Positions 1 through 8,299 of a DNA stretch of 54,754 nt are shown piece after piece. The notes beneath the pieces are model-generated. The model was given only the letters and a program-made list of their open reading frames with translations, was not told where the DNA came from and did no database searches. The translations under genes were made by a program, and so were the position numbers. Source of the stretch: PALSA-505 sp036496025 (lineage in GTDB: Bacteria > Actinomycetota > Actinomycetes > Streptosporangiales > Streptosporangiaceae); the NCBI GenBank assembly GCA_036496025.1, contig DASXLW010000137.1, positions 1 through 54,754 on the forward strand, given 5' to 3'. Numbering within the stretch: position 1 is the first letter of the stretch; the number at the start of each line of letters is the position of its first letter.

Positions 1-2
1 CC

Positions 3-536
3 ACGGTCGCCCACACGGGGGCGGCGGGCGCGGCCGTGACCGGGGGAAGCTCGAAGCTGACCAACCAGCTCGCCGAGATGCGGCTGGCCACCGCGAAGTA
101 CGCGACGAACCTGAACCGGGCCAAGGCGGCCGGCTACCAGGACATCACGCCGATGATGCCCAACATGGGGATTCACTACATGAATCCGAGCATCACCGGG
201 TTCGACATCACCAAGCCGCAGATCCTGGTCTACGAGCACCACGGGAGCGTCTGGCAGCTCGGCGCCCTGGAGTGGGTGTTCCCGAGCATGCCCAAGACGC
301 CGCCGCTGAAGAATGCGACGTTCGGCTTCTTCCCGGCCGCCTGCCATTACAAGGACGGCACGTTCATCCCCGACGAGAACTCCAAGACCTGCCCGACGAC
401 CAACCCCAAGACGGGGTCGGCGTTCAACTTCTGGCATCCGGACCTGACCACGATGCACGTGTGGGTCTGGTACCCCAACCCGGCTGGGCTGTACTCCAGC
501 ACCAACCCGCTGGTCGCTCCGTTCAACGGCGGCTGA
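3..536 (+). CDS. Hypothetical secreted-type protein, 5' end outside window (partial)
   Basis: The frame is open to the left edge, so the true start is probably upstream; a GTG lies at 36 but the preceding Ala-rich codons (HTGAAGAAV) look like the end of a signal peptide. The visible part, about 177 residues, has a conserved-looking core: an N-terminal helix (LATAKYATNLNRAKAAGY), then MGIHYMNP, a YEHHGSVWQL strand and a C-terminal HPDLTTMHVWVWYPNP block. The His/Trp/Tyr-rich core resembles widespread uncharacterised secreted bacterial proteins, but I cannot name a function. It is followed after 81 bp by a membrane-protein gene on the same strand, so the two may be co-transcribed. Confidence 0.7.
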   Translation, partial: TVAHTGAAGAAVTGGSSKLTNQLAEMRLATAKYATNLNRAKAAGYQDITPMMPNMGIHYMNPSITGFDITKPQILVYEHHGSVWQLGALEWVFPSMPKTPPLKNATFGFFPAACHYKDGTFIPDENSKTCPTTNPKTGSAFNFWHPDLTTMHVWVWYPNPAGLYSSTNPLVAPFNGG

Positions 537-617
537 GCCCGTGGCCTCGGGCGGGAGGACGTGCCGTCACCGGCCGTCCTCCCGTCCGTTCCAGCGGCCG
601 CAGAAGCAGGTGACGTC

Positions 618-1907
618 ATGCCCGGAATGAATCCTGAGGTCAATGCCGACCACCCGACCATGGTCGCCGCGTTCCAGGCCGCCCTGGCGCGCCAGGGACT
701 GATCGTGCTGCTGGTCTTCGCGATTATCGGGCTGGCCTGGCTGGGCAGGCGGGTCCGGCCCGGCGCTTGGGCTCGGCGGCCAGCGCCGGCCCGGGGTGGC
801 ACGGTGCGCCCGCCGGGCCCGGGCAAGCCGGGCGCGGGCAAGCCGGGCCCGGGCGGGCCGAGCGCGGGCGGGCCGATCACGAGCGAGGCGGTCCCGGGCG
901 GCCCCGGCGCGGGCGGGCCGATCACGGGCGAGGCGGTCCCGGCCGAGCCCGCCGGACGCCGGGTGCTGCGGATCGGCTTTGGCCTGCTGTGGCTTTTCGA
1001 CGGCGTGCTTCAGGCCCAGCCCAAGATGCCCGCGGGTCTCCCCTCGCAGGTCATCCAGCCTGCCGCCGCGAGCTCCCCGCACTGGGTGCAGCATCTGGTG
1101 AACTGGGGCGTGACCGCCTGGTCGCACCATCCCGTCCAGGCCGCCGCCGCGACGGTATGGATCCAGGCCGGCATCGGAATCTGGATGCTGGTCGCGGCGC
1201 GCGGCACCTGGTCGCGGCTGAGCGGGCTGGCCGGGATGGGCTGGGGGCTGGCGGTCTGGGTCTTCGGCGAATCCTTCGGGGGCATTTTCGCCCCCGGCCT
1301 GAGCTGGCTGACCGGCGCGCCGGGAGCTGCGGGTTGCTACGTGGCGGCCGGCGCGCTGGTCGCGCTGCCGGGGCGAGCCTGGCAGACCCCGCGGCTGGGC
1401 AGGCTGACCGTGGCCGGGCTGGGGCTGTTCCTGGCCGGGATGGCCGTGCTGCAGGCCTGGCCGGGGCGGGGGTTCTGGCCGGGGACCGCGGGTGGCCGGC
1501 CTGGCCCGCTCGCCGGCGCGGTCCGGTCGATGTCCGCGGTGCCGCAGCCGAAGTTCCTGTCGGACTGGGTCGCCGGTTTCGGCTCGTTCGTCACCGGCCA
1601 CGGGTTCGCGGTGAACCTGGTCGCGGTGACCACGCTGGCCGCGATCGGCCTGGCGTTCGTGACCGGGCGGCGGCCGCTGATCCGGCCGGCGATCATCGGC
1701 TTCACGCTGCTGTGCCTGGCGGACTGGGTGCTGGTCCAGGACCTGGGGTTCTTCGGCGGCCTCGGCACCGACCCCAACAGCATGATCCCGTTCATACTGC
1801 TGGCCAGCGCGGGTTACCTGGCCCTGACCCGCGTTCCCGCGGCGGCCCCGGCCCTGGCTTCTGCGGCCCCGGCGGCGGCACCCGCGCCCCGAGGGCAGTG
1901 CGCGTAG
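618..1907 (+). CDS. Polytopic membrane protein with Pro/Gly-rich linker, function unknown
   Basis: The product has 429 residues. ATG at 618 is preferred over the in-frame GTG at 561 because it follows a purine-rich GCAGGTGAC and the extra 19 residues look untranslated. It has a first membrane helix near residues 22-40 (LIVLLVFAIIGLAWLG), then a cytosolic or external linker (about 50-105) in which a unit like GAGGPITSEAVPG occurs twice, then roughly seven further hydrophobic segments and an Ala/Pro tail. The block RIGFGLLWLFDGVLQ and the later helices loosely recall DoxX-like membrane proteins, but this is weak. It ends against a very strong hairpin shared with the convergent GH3 gene. Co-transcription with the upstream secreted protein is likely. 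Confidence 0.75.
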   Translation: MPGMNPEVNADHPTMVAAFQAALARQGLIVLLVFAIIGLAWLGRRVRPGAWARRPAPARGGTVRPPGPGKPGAGKPGPGGPSAGGPITSEAVPGGPGAGGPITGEAVPAEPAGRRVLRIGFGLLWLFDGVLQAQPKMPAGLPSQVIQPAAASSPHWVQHLVNWGVTAWSHHPVQAAAATVWIQAGIGIWMLVAARGTWSRLSGLAGMGWGLAVWVFGESFGGIFAPGLSWLTGAPGAAGCYVAAGALVALPGRAWQTPRLGRLTVAGLGLFLAGMAVLQAWPGRGFWPGTAGGRPGPLAGAVRSMSAVPQPKFLSDWVAGFGSFVTGHGFAVNLVAVTTLAAIGLAFVTGRRPLIRPAIIGFTLLCLADWVLVQDLGFFGGLGTDPNSMIPFILLASAGYLALTRVPAAAPALASAAPAAAPAPRGQCA

Positions 1908-1909
1908 CG

Positions 1910-1974
1910 GCCCGGGCCCGGCGGCAGCCGTTCGGGGTCGTCGTCCCTGGCGGCGGCTGCCGCCGGGCCCGGGC
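1910..1974. terminator. 21-bp perfect inverted repeat between convergent genes
   Basis: Arms 1910-1930 and 1954-1974 are perfectly complementary over 21 bp (the first begins GCCCGGGCCCGGCGGCAGCC) around a 23-nt loop. It sits between the ends of the membrane-protein gene (1907) and the GH3 gene (2023), so it is placed to stop transcription from both sides. There is no T-tract, as is common in high-GC actinomycetes. Confidence 0.75.
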
Positions 1975-2022
1975 GTCAGTCAGCCTCCTCTCAGGCACGC
2001 ATCGGGCGGGCGGCGGGCGGCA

Positions 2023-4482
2023 TCATCCGTGGATGGTGAAGTCGGCACTCAGGCTGGCCGGCGTGCCGATCTGCACCTGGTATGAGCCCAGCTCGACCTG
2101 CGGGCTGGCGTCACCTTCGATGTCACCCGGCGTGACGGCCAGCTCGGAGACCGGGAAGGCGACGTGCACGGTCTTGACCTGCCCGGGATTCAGCGTCACC
2201 CGGGTGAATCCCACCAGCCGCTGTGGTGGCACCACCACCGGGCTGACCGGCTGGTGGACGTACACCGGCACCACGTCGGTACCCGCCCGGCTGCCGGTGT
2301 TGGACACGGTGAACGTGGCGGTCACCGTGCCAGTGCGGGACACGCTGCCGGTCGCCGAAAGCCCGCTGGTGCCGAACGTGGTGTACGACAGCCCGTAGGC
2401 GAACGGGTAGAGCGGGTTGTAGCCGCTGCCCTGGCCCGAGCCGGTGTAGGGCAGCTGATCGAAGACCTTCGGCTGGTCGCCGAGCGGCGAAGGGGCTCCG
2501 GTGTTGAAGTCGCCGCCGGGCGCGGCCGCGTCGGACGGCCAGGTCACGGGCAGCTTGCCGCTCGGGTCCACCTTGCCGAAGATCACGTCGGCGACGGCCC
2601 GGCCGGCCTCGGTGCTGCCCTGGTAGGCCATGAGGATCGCGTTGGCCTGCTCGGCTGGTCCGAGGCCCAGCGGCCGGCCCGCGATCACCACGACGACCAC
2701 TGGCTTGCCGGTCTTCTCCAGGGCACTGACCAGGCTCTTCTGCGAGGGCGTCAGCTGTGGCGCGGGATTGTCCCCGAGCCCCTCGGCGTAGGCCTTCTCG
2801 CCCACGGCGACGACGACTGCATCCGCCGACGCGGCATCGGCCACCGCCGTCGCCTTGCTCCGGGCGTAGGTCACGTTGCTGTCCTCGCTCCGCAGGCCCT
2901 TGAGGACCGTGGTGCCAGGCGGGATCTGTCCGGGCGGCCCCTCGCAGCACACGTGGCCGCTGGTGTACGCGCCCTGCCAGCTGACGCTCCAGCCACCGAG
3001 CTGCCAGGCCATGTTGTTCGCGTTCGGCCCGGTCACCACCAGCTTGCTCGACGGCGACAGCGGCAGCGCGTTGTTCTGGTTACGCAGCAGGGTCATCGAC
3101 TGGCGCGCGGCGCTCAGGGTGGCGCTGCGGCCGGATTCCACCGCCGCGTCGGCCTTGCTCGCGTTCACCAGCGGGTGGTTGAACAGCCCGAGCTGGAACT
3201 TCAGCGTGAGAATCCGGGACACGGCCTGGTTGATCCGCGCCATGGAAATCGCGTGGCTGGCCACGTCCTGCTGCACGGCGGCCTGCCACTGATCGGCGTT
3301 GAACGGCAGCATGGCCACGTCGACGCCGGCGTTGATGGCCAGGGCGGCCGCGCCGGCCAGGTCGGAGGCCATGTGGTAGGTGGTGGCCAGCGCGGGCACG
3401 TCGCCGTAGTCGCTGATCACCACGCCCTTGAAGCCGAGCCGGTCGCGCAGCTCGGTGGTGAGCAGGAAGTGCGACGCGGTGGCGGGGATCCCGTTGACCG
3501 AGCCGGAGTCCACCATGACCGTGCCGGCCCCGGCGTTGATCGCGCCCGCGTACGAGGGCAGGAAGGTGTCCTGCAGGTAGCGGAGCGGCAGCTCGGCCTG
3601 CACCCGGTCGTGCCCGTTGATCGACTCGGAGTACCCGGCGAAGTGCTTCACGGTCGCGGTCACGCCCAGCCCGCGGGCGGGAATGCTCTGCACTCCGCGG
3701 ACGTACGCGGAGCCCATCGCGCCGGCCAGAGCGGGCTCCTCGGCCCAGGTCTCGTAGTAACGGCCCCACCGGTTGTCCCGCGCCAGGTCCTGGACGGGGG
3801 CGAAGTCCCAATTCCACCCGGTGGCGCGCAGCGCGTTGGCGGTGACTGCACCGGCGGCGCGGGCGTCGGACGGGTTCCAGGTGGCGCCGGTCCCGATGGA
3901 CTGCGGGAACAGCGGCGCCTGCCACGGGTGCCCGAAGCCGTGCACGGCGTCGACGCCGAAGATGACCGGGATGTGCAGCCGCGAATGCTGCATCGCGTAG
4001 GACTGCATGGTGTTGTACTCGTTGGCCCAGTCCTGTCCGGTATTACCGGTGCCGCCCTTCCCGGTCGTGTCGGGCGGGATGTCCGTCCCCCCGGCCAGGA
4101 TCGAGCCGACGTGGTTGGTCACCAGGATCTTCTGCTCGCACACGGGGTTCGGCAGGTTGAAGCCCCCGGTGCTGGTGCAGTTGTCGCTCTTGTCGGTGAC
4201 CTGCGTGGCCTCGATCTGCACCATCTGGCCGATCTTCTCGGGCAGCGTCATCCGGCCGAGCAGGTCAGCGACGCGGGCCTGGACCGTAAGGTGCGGATTG
4301 CGGTAGGCCGGGATGCCACTGGCCGAGGCGCTGGTCGCGGTCACCGCGGATGCCGATCCGCCGATGAGCAGAGCGATGACCACCACCACTGCGGCCACCG
4401 GCCCGCGGCGGGCTGACCTCGCCCTCGGTCGGCCGGATCTGCCGCTGCCCCGCTGAACAAGATCACGGATGCGGTCTTTCAT
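2023..4482 (-). CDS. Secreted glycoside hydrolase family 3 beta-glucosidase
   Basis: The product (819 residues) hydrolyses terminal beta-glucosyl (or beta-xylosyl) residues outside the cell. ATG at 4482 is chosen over GTG at 4488 because AAGGAG lies five bases before it and would touch the GTG. A basic N-terminus and hydrophobic stretch (AAVVVVIALLIGGSASA, about residues 27-45) form the export signal. The GH3 barrel follows (about 60-400): MTLPEKIGQM at the start, KHFAGYSESINGHDR, and the nucleophile Asp in VVISDYGD at about residue 358. The alpha/beta sandwich (about 440-640) contains AIGEK/VVVVIAGRPLGL-type strands, and a fibronectin-III-like domain (about 690-790: VSNTGSRAGTDVVPVYV) ends the protein, the BglX architecture. 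It is monocistronic. Substrate cannot be read from sequence. Confidence 0.95.
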   Translation of the reverse strand: MKDRIRDLVQRGSGRSGRPRARSARRGPVAAVVVVIALLIGGSASAVTATSASASGIPAYRNPHLTVQARVADLLGRMTLPEKIGQMVQIEATQVTDKSDNCTSTGGFNLPNPVCEQKILVTNHVGSILAGGTDIPPDTTGKGGTGNTGQDWANEYNTMQSYAMQHSRLHIPVIFGVDAVHGFGHPWQAPLFPQSIGTGATWNPSDARAAGAVTANALRATGWNWDFAPVQDLARDNRWGRYYETWAEEPALAGAMGSAYVRGVQSIPARGLGVTATVKHFAGYSESINGHDRVQAELPLRYLQDTFLPSYAGAINAGAGTVMVDSGSVNGIPATASHFLLTTELRDRLGFKGVVISDYGDVPALATTYHMASDLAGAAALAINAGVDVAMLPFNADQWQAAVQQDVASHAISMARINQAVSRILTLKFQLGLFNHPLVNASKADAAVESGRSATLSAARQSMTLLRNQNNALPLSPSSKLVVTGPNANNMAWQLGGWSVSWQGAYTSGHVCCEGPPGQIPPGTTVLKGLRSEDSNVTYARSKATAVADAASADAVVVAVGEKAYAEGLGDNPAPQLTPSQKSLVSALEKTGKPVVVVVIAGRPLGLGPAEQANAILMAYQGSTEAGRAVADVIFGKVDPSGKLPVTWPSDAAAPGGDFNTGAPSPLGDQPKVFDQLPYTGSGQGSGYNPLYPFAYGLSYTTFGTSGLSATGSVSRTGTVTATFTVSNTGSRAGTDVVPVYVHQPVSPVVVPPQRLVGFTRVTLNPGQVKTVHVAFPVSELAVTPGDIEGDASPQVELGSYQVQIGTPASLSADFTIHG

Positions 4483-4488
4483 GGGCAC

Positions 4489-4808
4489 TCCTTCACCAGC
4501 GTCGCCGCGCAGCCCGATGCTCGCGGCTAGGTGTAATCGGCGCCGCGCCGAGCGTGACCGGGACTCGGCGCGAAGACACCACTGTGCGTGAGCTTGTGTG
4601 CCCGTTCCGCTATCGCACTATGCGCACGGAAGAGACCGAAATGCCGCCGCCGGCGCAGGCATTGACAGGCGGGCGCGCGGTGCGCTGAGGTTCGTAAGGT
4701 GAACTGTCGTGCGGTCAATGGACGCTGCAGGTCCCGGTCACCGGCTCCGCACACCGCGGACAGCGTGGCGGCTCGGCCCGGGACGGTCATCTGAGAAGGG
4801 GTCCCACC
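4489..4808. other. Intergenic region between divergent GH3 and DinB-like genes
   Basis: These 320 bases hold no credible gene. A perfect 9-bp inverted repeat (CGCGCCGAG at 4544-4552, CTCGGCGCG at 4564-4572, 11-nt spacer) lies about 60 bp upstream of the GH3 start and is a candidate operator for that gene. A TTGACA hexamer at 4662-4667 faces the rightward gene but has no convincing -10 partner at the proper distance. Confidence 0.5.
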
Positions 4809-5621
4809 ATGAGCACATGGAATGCGATGACCTACGAGGGGAAGGACACCATCTTGCGGGTGATCCGCGAGGAAGCCGAGCAAATGTTCGCGCTAGCCGA
4901 GGCCCCCGGCGCCTGGGAGGCTCCCACTGCCTGCGAGAACTGGCAGGTACGCGACGTCATCGGGCACCTGGTGGACACCACCGAGGGTTACTTCAAGGCC
5001 TTCGAGACGGCCCGGGCGGGCGGTGCGGCCCAGGCGCACGGGCTGCCCGTGATGCACGAACTGGCCGGCGACGCGGGAAAGGCGTTCCGTAATCTGTCGC
5101 AGGCCGAGATGATGGGGCGCATCCGGAACGATCTTGACAAGATGATGAGCATCCTGGAGCCGCTCACTGCGGGGGAATGGGGCAGCCTCATGATCCCGCA
5201 CGCCTACATGGGGCCGGTACCCGCGTTCGTCTACGCCGGCGGCCAGCTCATGGACTACGGGGTCCACTCGTGGGATATCCGCGAGGGCATCGGGCGGGCG
5301 CACGCACTGTCGGCTGACGCGGCCGACCTGCTGGTGCCGTTCATGTTCATCATCTGGCAGTCGACGATCCGGGCCAGCGCCGACCTCAGCCCGTTCACGA
5401 TCGGCGTCACCGTCACCGGCCGCAACGCGGGCAGCTACCGGGTGAGCATCTCCGACCAGGGCATGGCCTACGAGCCCGGCTCCGTGGACGACCTGCCCGC
5501 AGTGATCGACTTCGACGCGGGCAGCCTGGTGCTCACCGCATTCGGCCGGATCCGCGGCGGCAACGTCCGCGGCGATCAGGCACTCGCGGAGCGGTTCCTC
5601 AACCTGTTCTACCGGATCTGA
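4809..5621 (+). CDS. Maleylpyruvate isomerase family mycothiol-dependent-type enzyme
   Basis: The 270-residue product has the DinB/MDMPI N-terminal four-helix fold: WEAPTACENWQVRDVIGHLVDTTEGY contains the usual C-x-x-W...GHL pattern that brings a metal-binding His, and a second part (about 150-185) gives DYGVHSWDIREG with another candidate His. The C-terminal third (about 200-265) resembles the SCP2-like domain appended in many actinobacterial members. Such proteins use mycothiol as thiol cofactor, or are metal-dependent S-transferases whose substrate is unknown. The start follows AGAAGGGG eight bases upstream. It stands alone, with the HxlR gene convergent after 31 bp. Confidence 0.85.
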   Translation: MSTWNAMTYEGKDTILRVIREEAEQMFALAEAPGAWEAPTACENWQVRDVIGHLVDTTEGYFKAFETARAGGAAQAHGLPVMHELAGDAGKAFRNLSQAEMMGRIRNDLDKMMSILEPLTAGEWGSLMIPHAYMGPVPAFVYAGGQLMDYGVHSWDIREGIGRAHALSADAADLLVPFMFIIWQSTIRASADLSPFTIGVTVTGRNAGSYRVSISDQGMAYEPGSVDDLPAVIDFDAGSLVLTAFGRIRGGNVRGDQALAERFLNLFYRI

Positions 5622-5652
5622 GAGCAGGCCGGACCGCCTGCGCCCGGCGCCT

Positions 5653-6084
5653 CTACACGAAGTGCAGCTCGGCGTGCTGCGGCTCGCCATCGACGAGTGC
5701 ATCGCAGGTCGGGCAGTACCACCGTGCCTCGACCGGGGTGCCGCACGCCGGGTGCCGGGGCGCGTCGGCCGGGTCGGCGTGACTGGTTCCCCAGTGGGCC
5801 AGCAGGCGCAGCGCGCCGGCGAGCTCCCGGCCTTCGGCGGTCAGCTGGTAAGTAGCCCGGGGCGGCCGCTCGGAGTAGGGCCGGGCCACCAGCAGCGCTT
5901 CGCGTTCGAGCCGCTTGAGCCGGTCGGACAGGATGTTCGCCGCGATGCCCGGGATCTGCCCGAGCAGGTCGTTGAACCGGCGCGGCCCGGACAGCAGCGC
6001 CTCGACCACCAGCAGCGTCCAGCGGTCGCCGACTCTGGCCAGCGCCTCGGCGAGTGGTGACGAGCCGTGCTCGGATTCGGCCAT
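5653..6084 (-). CDS. HxlR-family winged-helix transcriptional regulator
   Basis: This 143-residue protein has a winged-helix DNA-binding domain (about 8-100): LARVGDRWTLLVVEALLSGP, RFNDLLGQIPGIAANILSDR for the recognition region, and the wing at RATYQLTAEG. The tail has two Cys-containing pairs (HPAC...YCPTC), a zinc-ribbon-like extension. It is divergent from a trypsin/PDZ protease, with a 26-bp palindrome between them covering the protease promoter, so it probably represses the protease and perhaps itself. Start ATG has no clear Shine-Dalgarno sequence. HxlR proteins often sense electrophiles or oxidants; the signal here is unknown. Confidence 0.9.
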   Translation of the reverse strand: MAESEHGSSPLAEALARVGDRWTLLVVEALLSGPRRFNDLLGQIPGIAANILSDRLKRLEREALLVARPYSERPPRATYQLTAEGRELAGALRLLAHWGTSHADPADAPRHPACGTPVEARWYCPTCDALVDGEPQHAELHFV

Positions 6085-6102
6085 GCGACCGATCGTAGCG
6101 GG

Positions 6103-6144
6103 TTGACATCGGAACAGAAGATAGTAAATTGCAAGTCACTATCT
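6103..6144 (+). promoter_or_regulatory. Protease promoter overlapped by a 26-bp palindrome
   Basis: TTGACA at 6103-6108 and TAAATT at 6125-6130 are spaced by 16 bp. A palindrome at 6119-6144 (AGATAGTAAATTG followed by CAAGTCACTATCT, two mismatches per 13-bp arm) covers the -10 region and the expected start point. Its form fits a dimeric HxlR operator, and the HxlR gene starts 35 bp away. Confidence 0.65.
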
Positions 6145-6161
6145 ACTTGGAGGTGGCGGCG

Positions 6162-7073
6162 ATGGCAATCCTCGACGAGATCCAGGCCAGCATCACGCAG
6201 CTAGCCGAGAGCGCGGGAGCCTCGGTGGTAGGCATCGGGCAGCGATGGGGGGCCGGCTCGGGCGTCGTGCTCAGCGAGGGCCGGGTGCTGACCAACGCGC
6301 ACAACCTGCGCGGCGATCAGGCCACGGTCACGTTCGCTGACGGGCGCACCGCCGAGGGCAGCGTGGCGGGCCGCGACATCGACGGCGACCTCGCCGTCAT
6401 CGACGTCGATACCGGCGGCGCTCCGGTGCTCCCCTGGGCCGACGGCGCGGCCACCGCGATCGGCAAGCCGGTGTTCGGCCTGGCCAACCCGGGCGGGCGC
6501 GGGCTGCGGGTGACGTTCGGGTTCGTTTCCGGCACCGAGCGCACCTTCCGCGGCCCCCGCGGCCGGCGCATCACCGGCAGCCTCGAACACACCGCCCCGC
6601 TGCTGCCAGGCTCCTCCGGCGGGCCGGTGCTCAACGCCGAGGGCCAGCTACTCGGGATCAATACCAACCGCCTCGGCGAGGGCTTCTACCTGGCCATACC
6701 GGCCGACGAGGCGCTGCGCGGCCGGGCCGAGGCGCTCGCCCGCGGCGAAACCGCCGCGCCGCCGCGGCTCGGGATCGCGATCACGCCCGGTCACGTGGCC
6801 AAGCGGATGCGCCGCGCGGTCGGCCTGCCCGAAACCGAAGGCCTGCTCGTCCACGAGGTTACCGAGGACAGCCCGGCCGCGCGCGCGGGCCTGGCGCGGG
6901 GCGACCTGATCGTCGCGGCCGGGGGCCGGCCGCTGCGCACGCCGGACGACTTGTTCGACGTCCTCCAGGCCGGGCCGGGCGGCACCATCGAGCTCAGCAT
7001 CGTGCGCGGCACCGACGAACGGACCATCCAGGTCTTGTTCGCCGATGACGGCCAGCCCGGCCAGGAGGCATAG
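6162..7073 (+). CDS. Trypsin-like serine protease with C-terminal PDZ domain (HtrA-like, no signal peptide)
   Basis: The product (303 residues) starts at ATG 6162, which follows GGAGG; a TTG at 6129 lies inside the palindrome and is rejected. The protease domain (about 1-195) shows His47 in LTNAHNL, Asp76 in DGDLAVIDV and Ser152 in LPGSSGGPVL, a complete triad. One PDZ domain follows (about 205-295: LLVHEVTEDSPAARAGLARG). There is no signal peptide or membrane anchor, unlike classical DegP/HtrA, so a cytosolic location is inferred. It is probably controlled by the divergent HxlR regulator. It ends near a hairpin facing the SDR gene. Confidence 0.92.
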   Translation: MAILDEIQASITQLAESAGASVVGIGQRWGAGSGVVLSEGRVLTNAHNLRGDQATVTFADGRTAEGSVAGRDIDGDLAVIDVDTGGAPVLPWADGAATAIGKPVFGLANPGGRGLRVTFGFVSGTERTFRGPRGRRITGSLEHTAPLLPGSSGGPVLNAEGQLLGINTNRLGEGFYLAIPADEALRGRAEALARGETAAPPRLGIAITPGHVAKRMRRAVGLPETEGLLVHEVTEDSPAARAGLARGDLIVAAGGRPLRTPDDLFDVLQAGPGGTIELSIVRGTDERTIQVLFADDGQPGQEA

Positions 7074-7081
7074 GCATCGCC

Positions 7082-7117
7082 GGCATCGCCGGGATCGGCG
7101 CCGGTCCCGGCGATGCC
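7082..7117. terminator. 13-bp inverted repeat between convergent protease and SDR genes
   Basis: Arms 7082-7094 (GGCATCGCCGGGA) and 7105-7117 (TCCCGGCGATGCC) are perfectly complementary with a 10-nt loop. The hairpin lies nine bases after the protease stop and 39 bases after the SDR stop in the other direction. It has no T-tract. Confidence 0.7.
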
Positions 7118-7155
7118 GGGATCGGCGCCTCGGCCACCGGGATCAGGCCGCGCCA

Positions 7156-7896
7156 CTATGCGGCAAACCCGCCGTCTACCGGGATCGCCGTCCCGGTGAC
7201 ATAGCGGCCGCCTTCGCCGGCCAGGTGGGCGACGACCGCCGCGATATCCTCCGCGGTGCCGTAACGGCCGAGCGCCGGGATGCTGCTCAGGAAGCTGGCC
7301 GCCGGGCCGTCGGCAGGATTCATGCCGGTGTCGATGAGGCCGCCGTGCACCAGGGCGACGGTGATCCCGCGGGGGCCCAGGTCGCGGGCCAGGCCCCGGG
7401 TCAGGCCGGTGAGAGCGGACTTGGCCATCGCGTACAAGGTCATGCCGGGGGCGGGAACGCGGTCGGCCAGCGCGCTGCCGATCGTGATGATCCGGCCGCC
7501 CTCGCTCATGTGCCGGGCGGCCGCCTGGCTGGCGACGAAGACCGCCCGCACATCGACGGCCCACAGCTGGTCGGCCTGGTCGACCGTCGCCTCCTCGAGA
7601 GGGCCGCCGGTGAAGACCCCGGCATTGTTCACCAGGATGTCGAGGCGGCCCAGCTCCGCCGCGGTCTGCTCGACCGCCGCGACGACGGCGCGGGGGTTCG
7701 CGCTGTCCGCCCTGATGACCAGCGCCCGCCCGCCGTCAGCATCGATCTGCTTGGCGACGGCGCGCGCCTTGTCGGCTGCCGTGACGTACGTGAAGGCCAC
7801 CGCGGCACCGCCTAGTGCCAGCCGCCGCGCGATCGCGGCTCCTATCCCGCGGCTGCCGGCGGTCACCAGGGCCACCTTGCCTGCGAGTTCACTCAT
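7156..7896 (-). CDS. Short-chain dehydrogenase/reductase (classical SDR, FabG-like)
   Basis: This is a 246-residue classical SDR. It has a Rossmann cofactor motif near residues 11-19 (VTAGSRGIG, with Ala in place of the usual first Gly), NNAG after strand beta-4, IGSAL with the catalytic Ser, and Y-x-x-x-K in YAMAK. The C-terminal VTGTAIPVDGGFA is typical. It reduces or oxidises a carbonyl/alcohol with NAD(P)(H); the substrate is unknown. Immediately upstream in the same direction is the remnant of a RibD-type reductase, one base from the SDR start. Confidence 0.92.
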   Translation of the reverse strand: MSELAGKVALVTAGSRGIGAAIARRLALGGAAVAFTYVTAADKARAVAKQIDADGGRALVIRADSANPRAVVAAVEQTAAELGRLDILVNNAGVFTGGPLEEATVDQADQLWAVDVRAVFVASQAAARHMSEGGRIITIGSALADRVPAPGMTLYAMAKSALTGLTRGLARDLGPRGITVALVHGGLIDTGMNPADGPAASFLSSIPALGRYGTAEDIAAVVAHLAGEGGRYVTGTAIPVDGGFAA

Positions 7897-7897
7897 G

Positions 7898-8101
7898 TCA
7901 GGCTCCAGCCGTCCGGTAGGACAGGACGACGACGCCGGTGGTGAAGGTCTTGGCCGAGACCAGCGTCAGCGGTGTCTTATGGCCGTTGCTGAACTGCGGC
8001 AGTCCGGCACCGGCCACGTCGCGGTAATCCATGGCCCAGAGCGGCGGACGGTCGACGACGCCATCCGCTGACACGAGGGTCGACTCGATGATCTTTCGCA
8101 T
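7898..8101 (-). pseudogene. Internally deleted RibD C-terminal (dihydrofolate-reductase-like) gene
   Basis: A good ribosome site (GGAGG) precedes ATG 8101, and the first 40 residues (MRKIIESTLVSADGVVD...) match the N-terminus of the RibD/DHFR-like family. The last 25 (TPLTLVSAKTFTTGVVVLSY) match its C-terminal end. The intact relative at 10937-11587 has 216 residues, so about 130 central residues, including most of the NADPH-binding core, are missing here. The junction is in frame, giving a 67-residue peptide. It lies two bases before the SDR gene and may now serve mainly as its leader. Confidence 0.75.
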
Positions 8102-8299
8102 TGCTGCCTCCGTTGTGCACGGTGTCGGTGCTGTGCCAGGGAAGACCTGCGAGCCGCTGAAGAGGAATCGTGAACCGGGGACGCACCGCTGCTGCGTCGG
8201 GAACCCGACTCGTGTCCGGGCCGGCGATTCCCCGGCGCGCACCGGCGAGTCTGAACAGGTGCAGGCGTTTACCGCGGGCAAGGTCTAGGGAGATCGATG

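Noticed and set aside
2164..4416. Long rightward open frame opposite the GH3 gene
   Set aside because: It is antisense to a clear enzyme, rich in Arg/Gly/His, and shows no motif; a GC-bias shadow.
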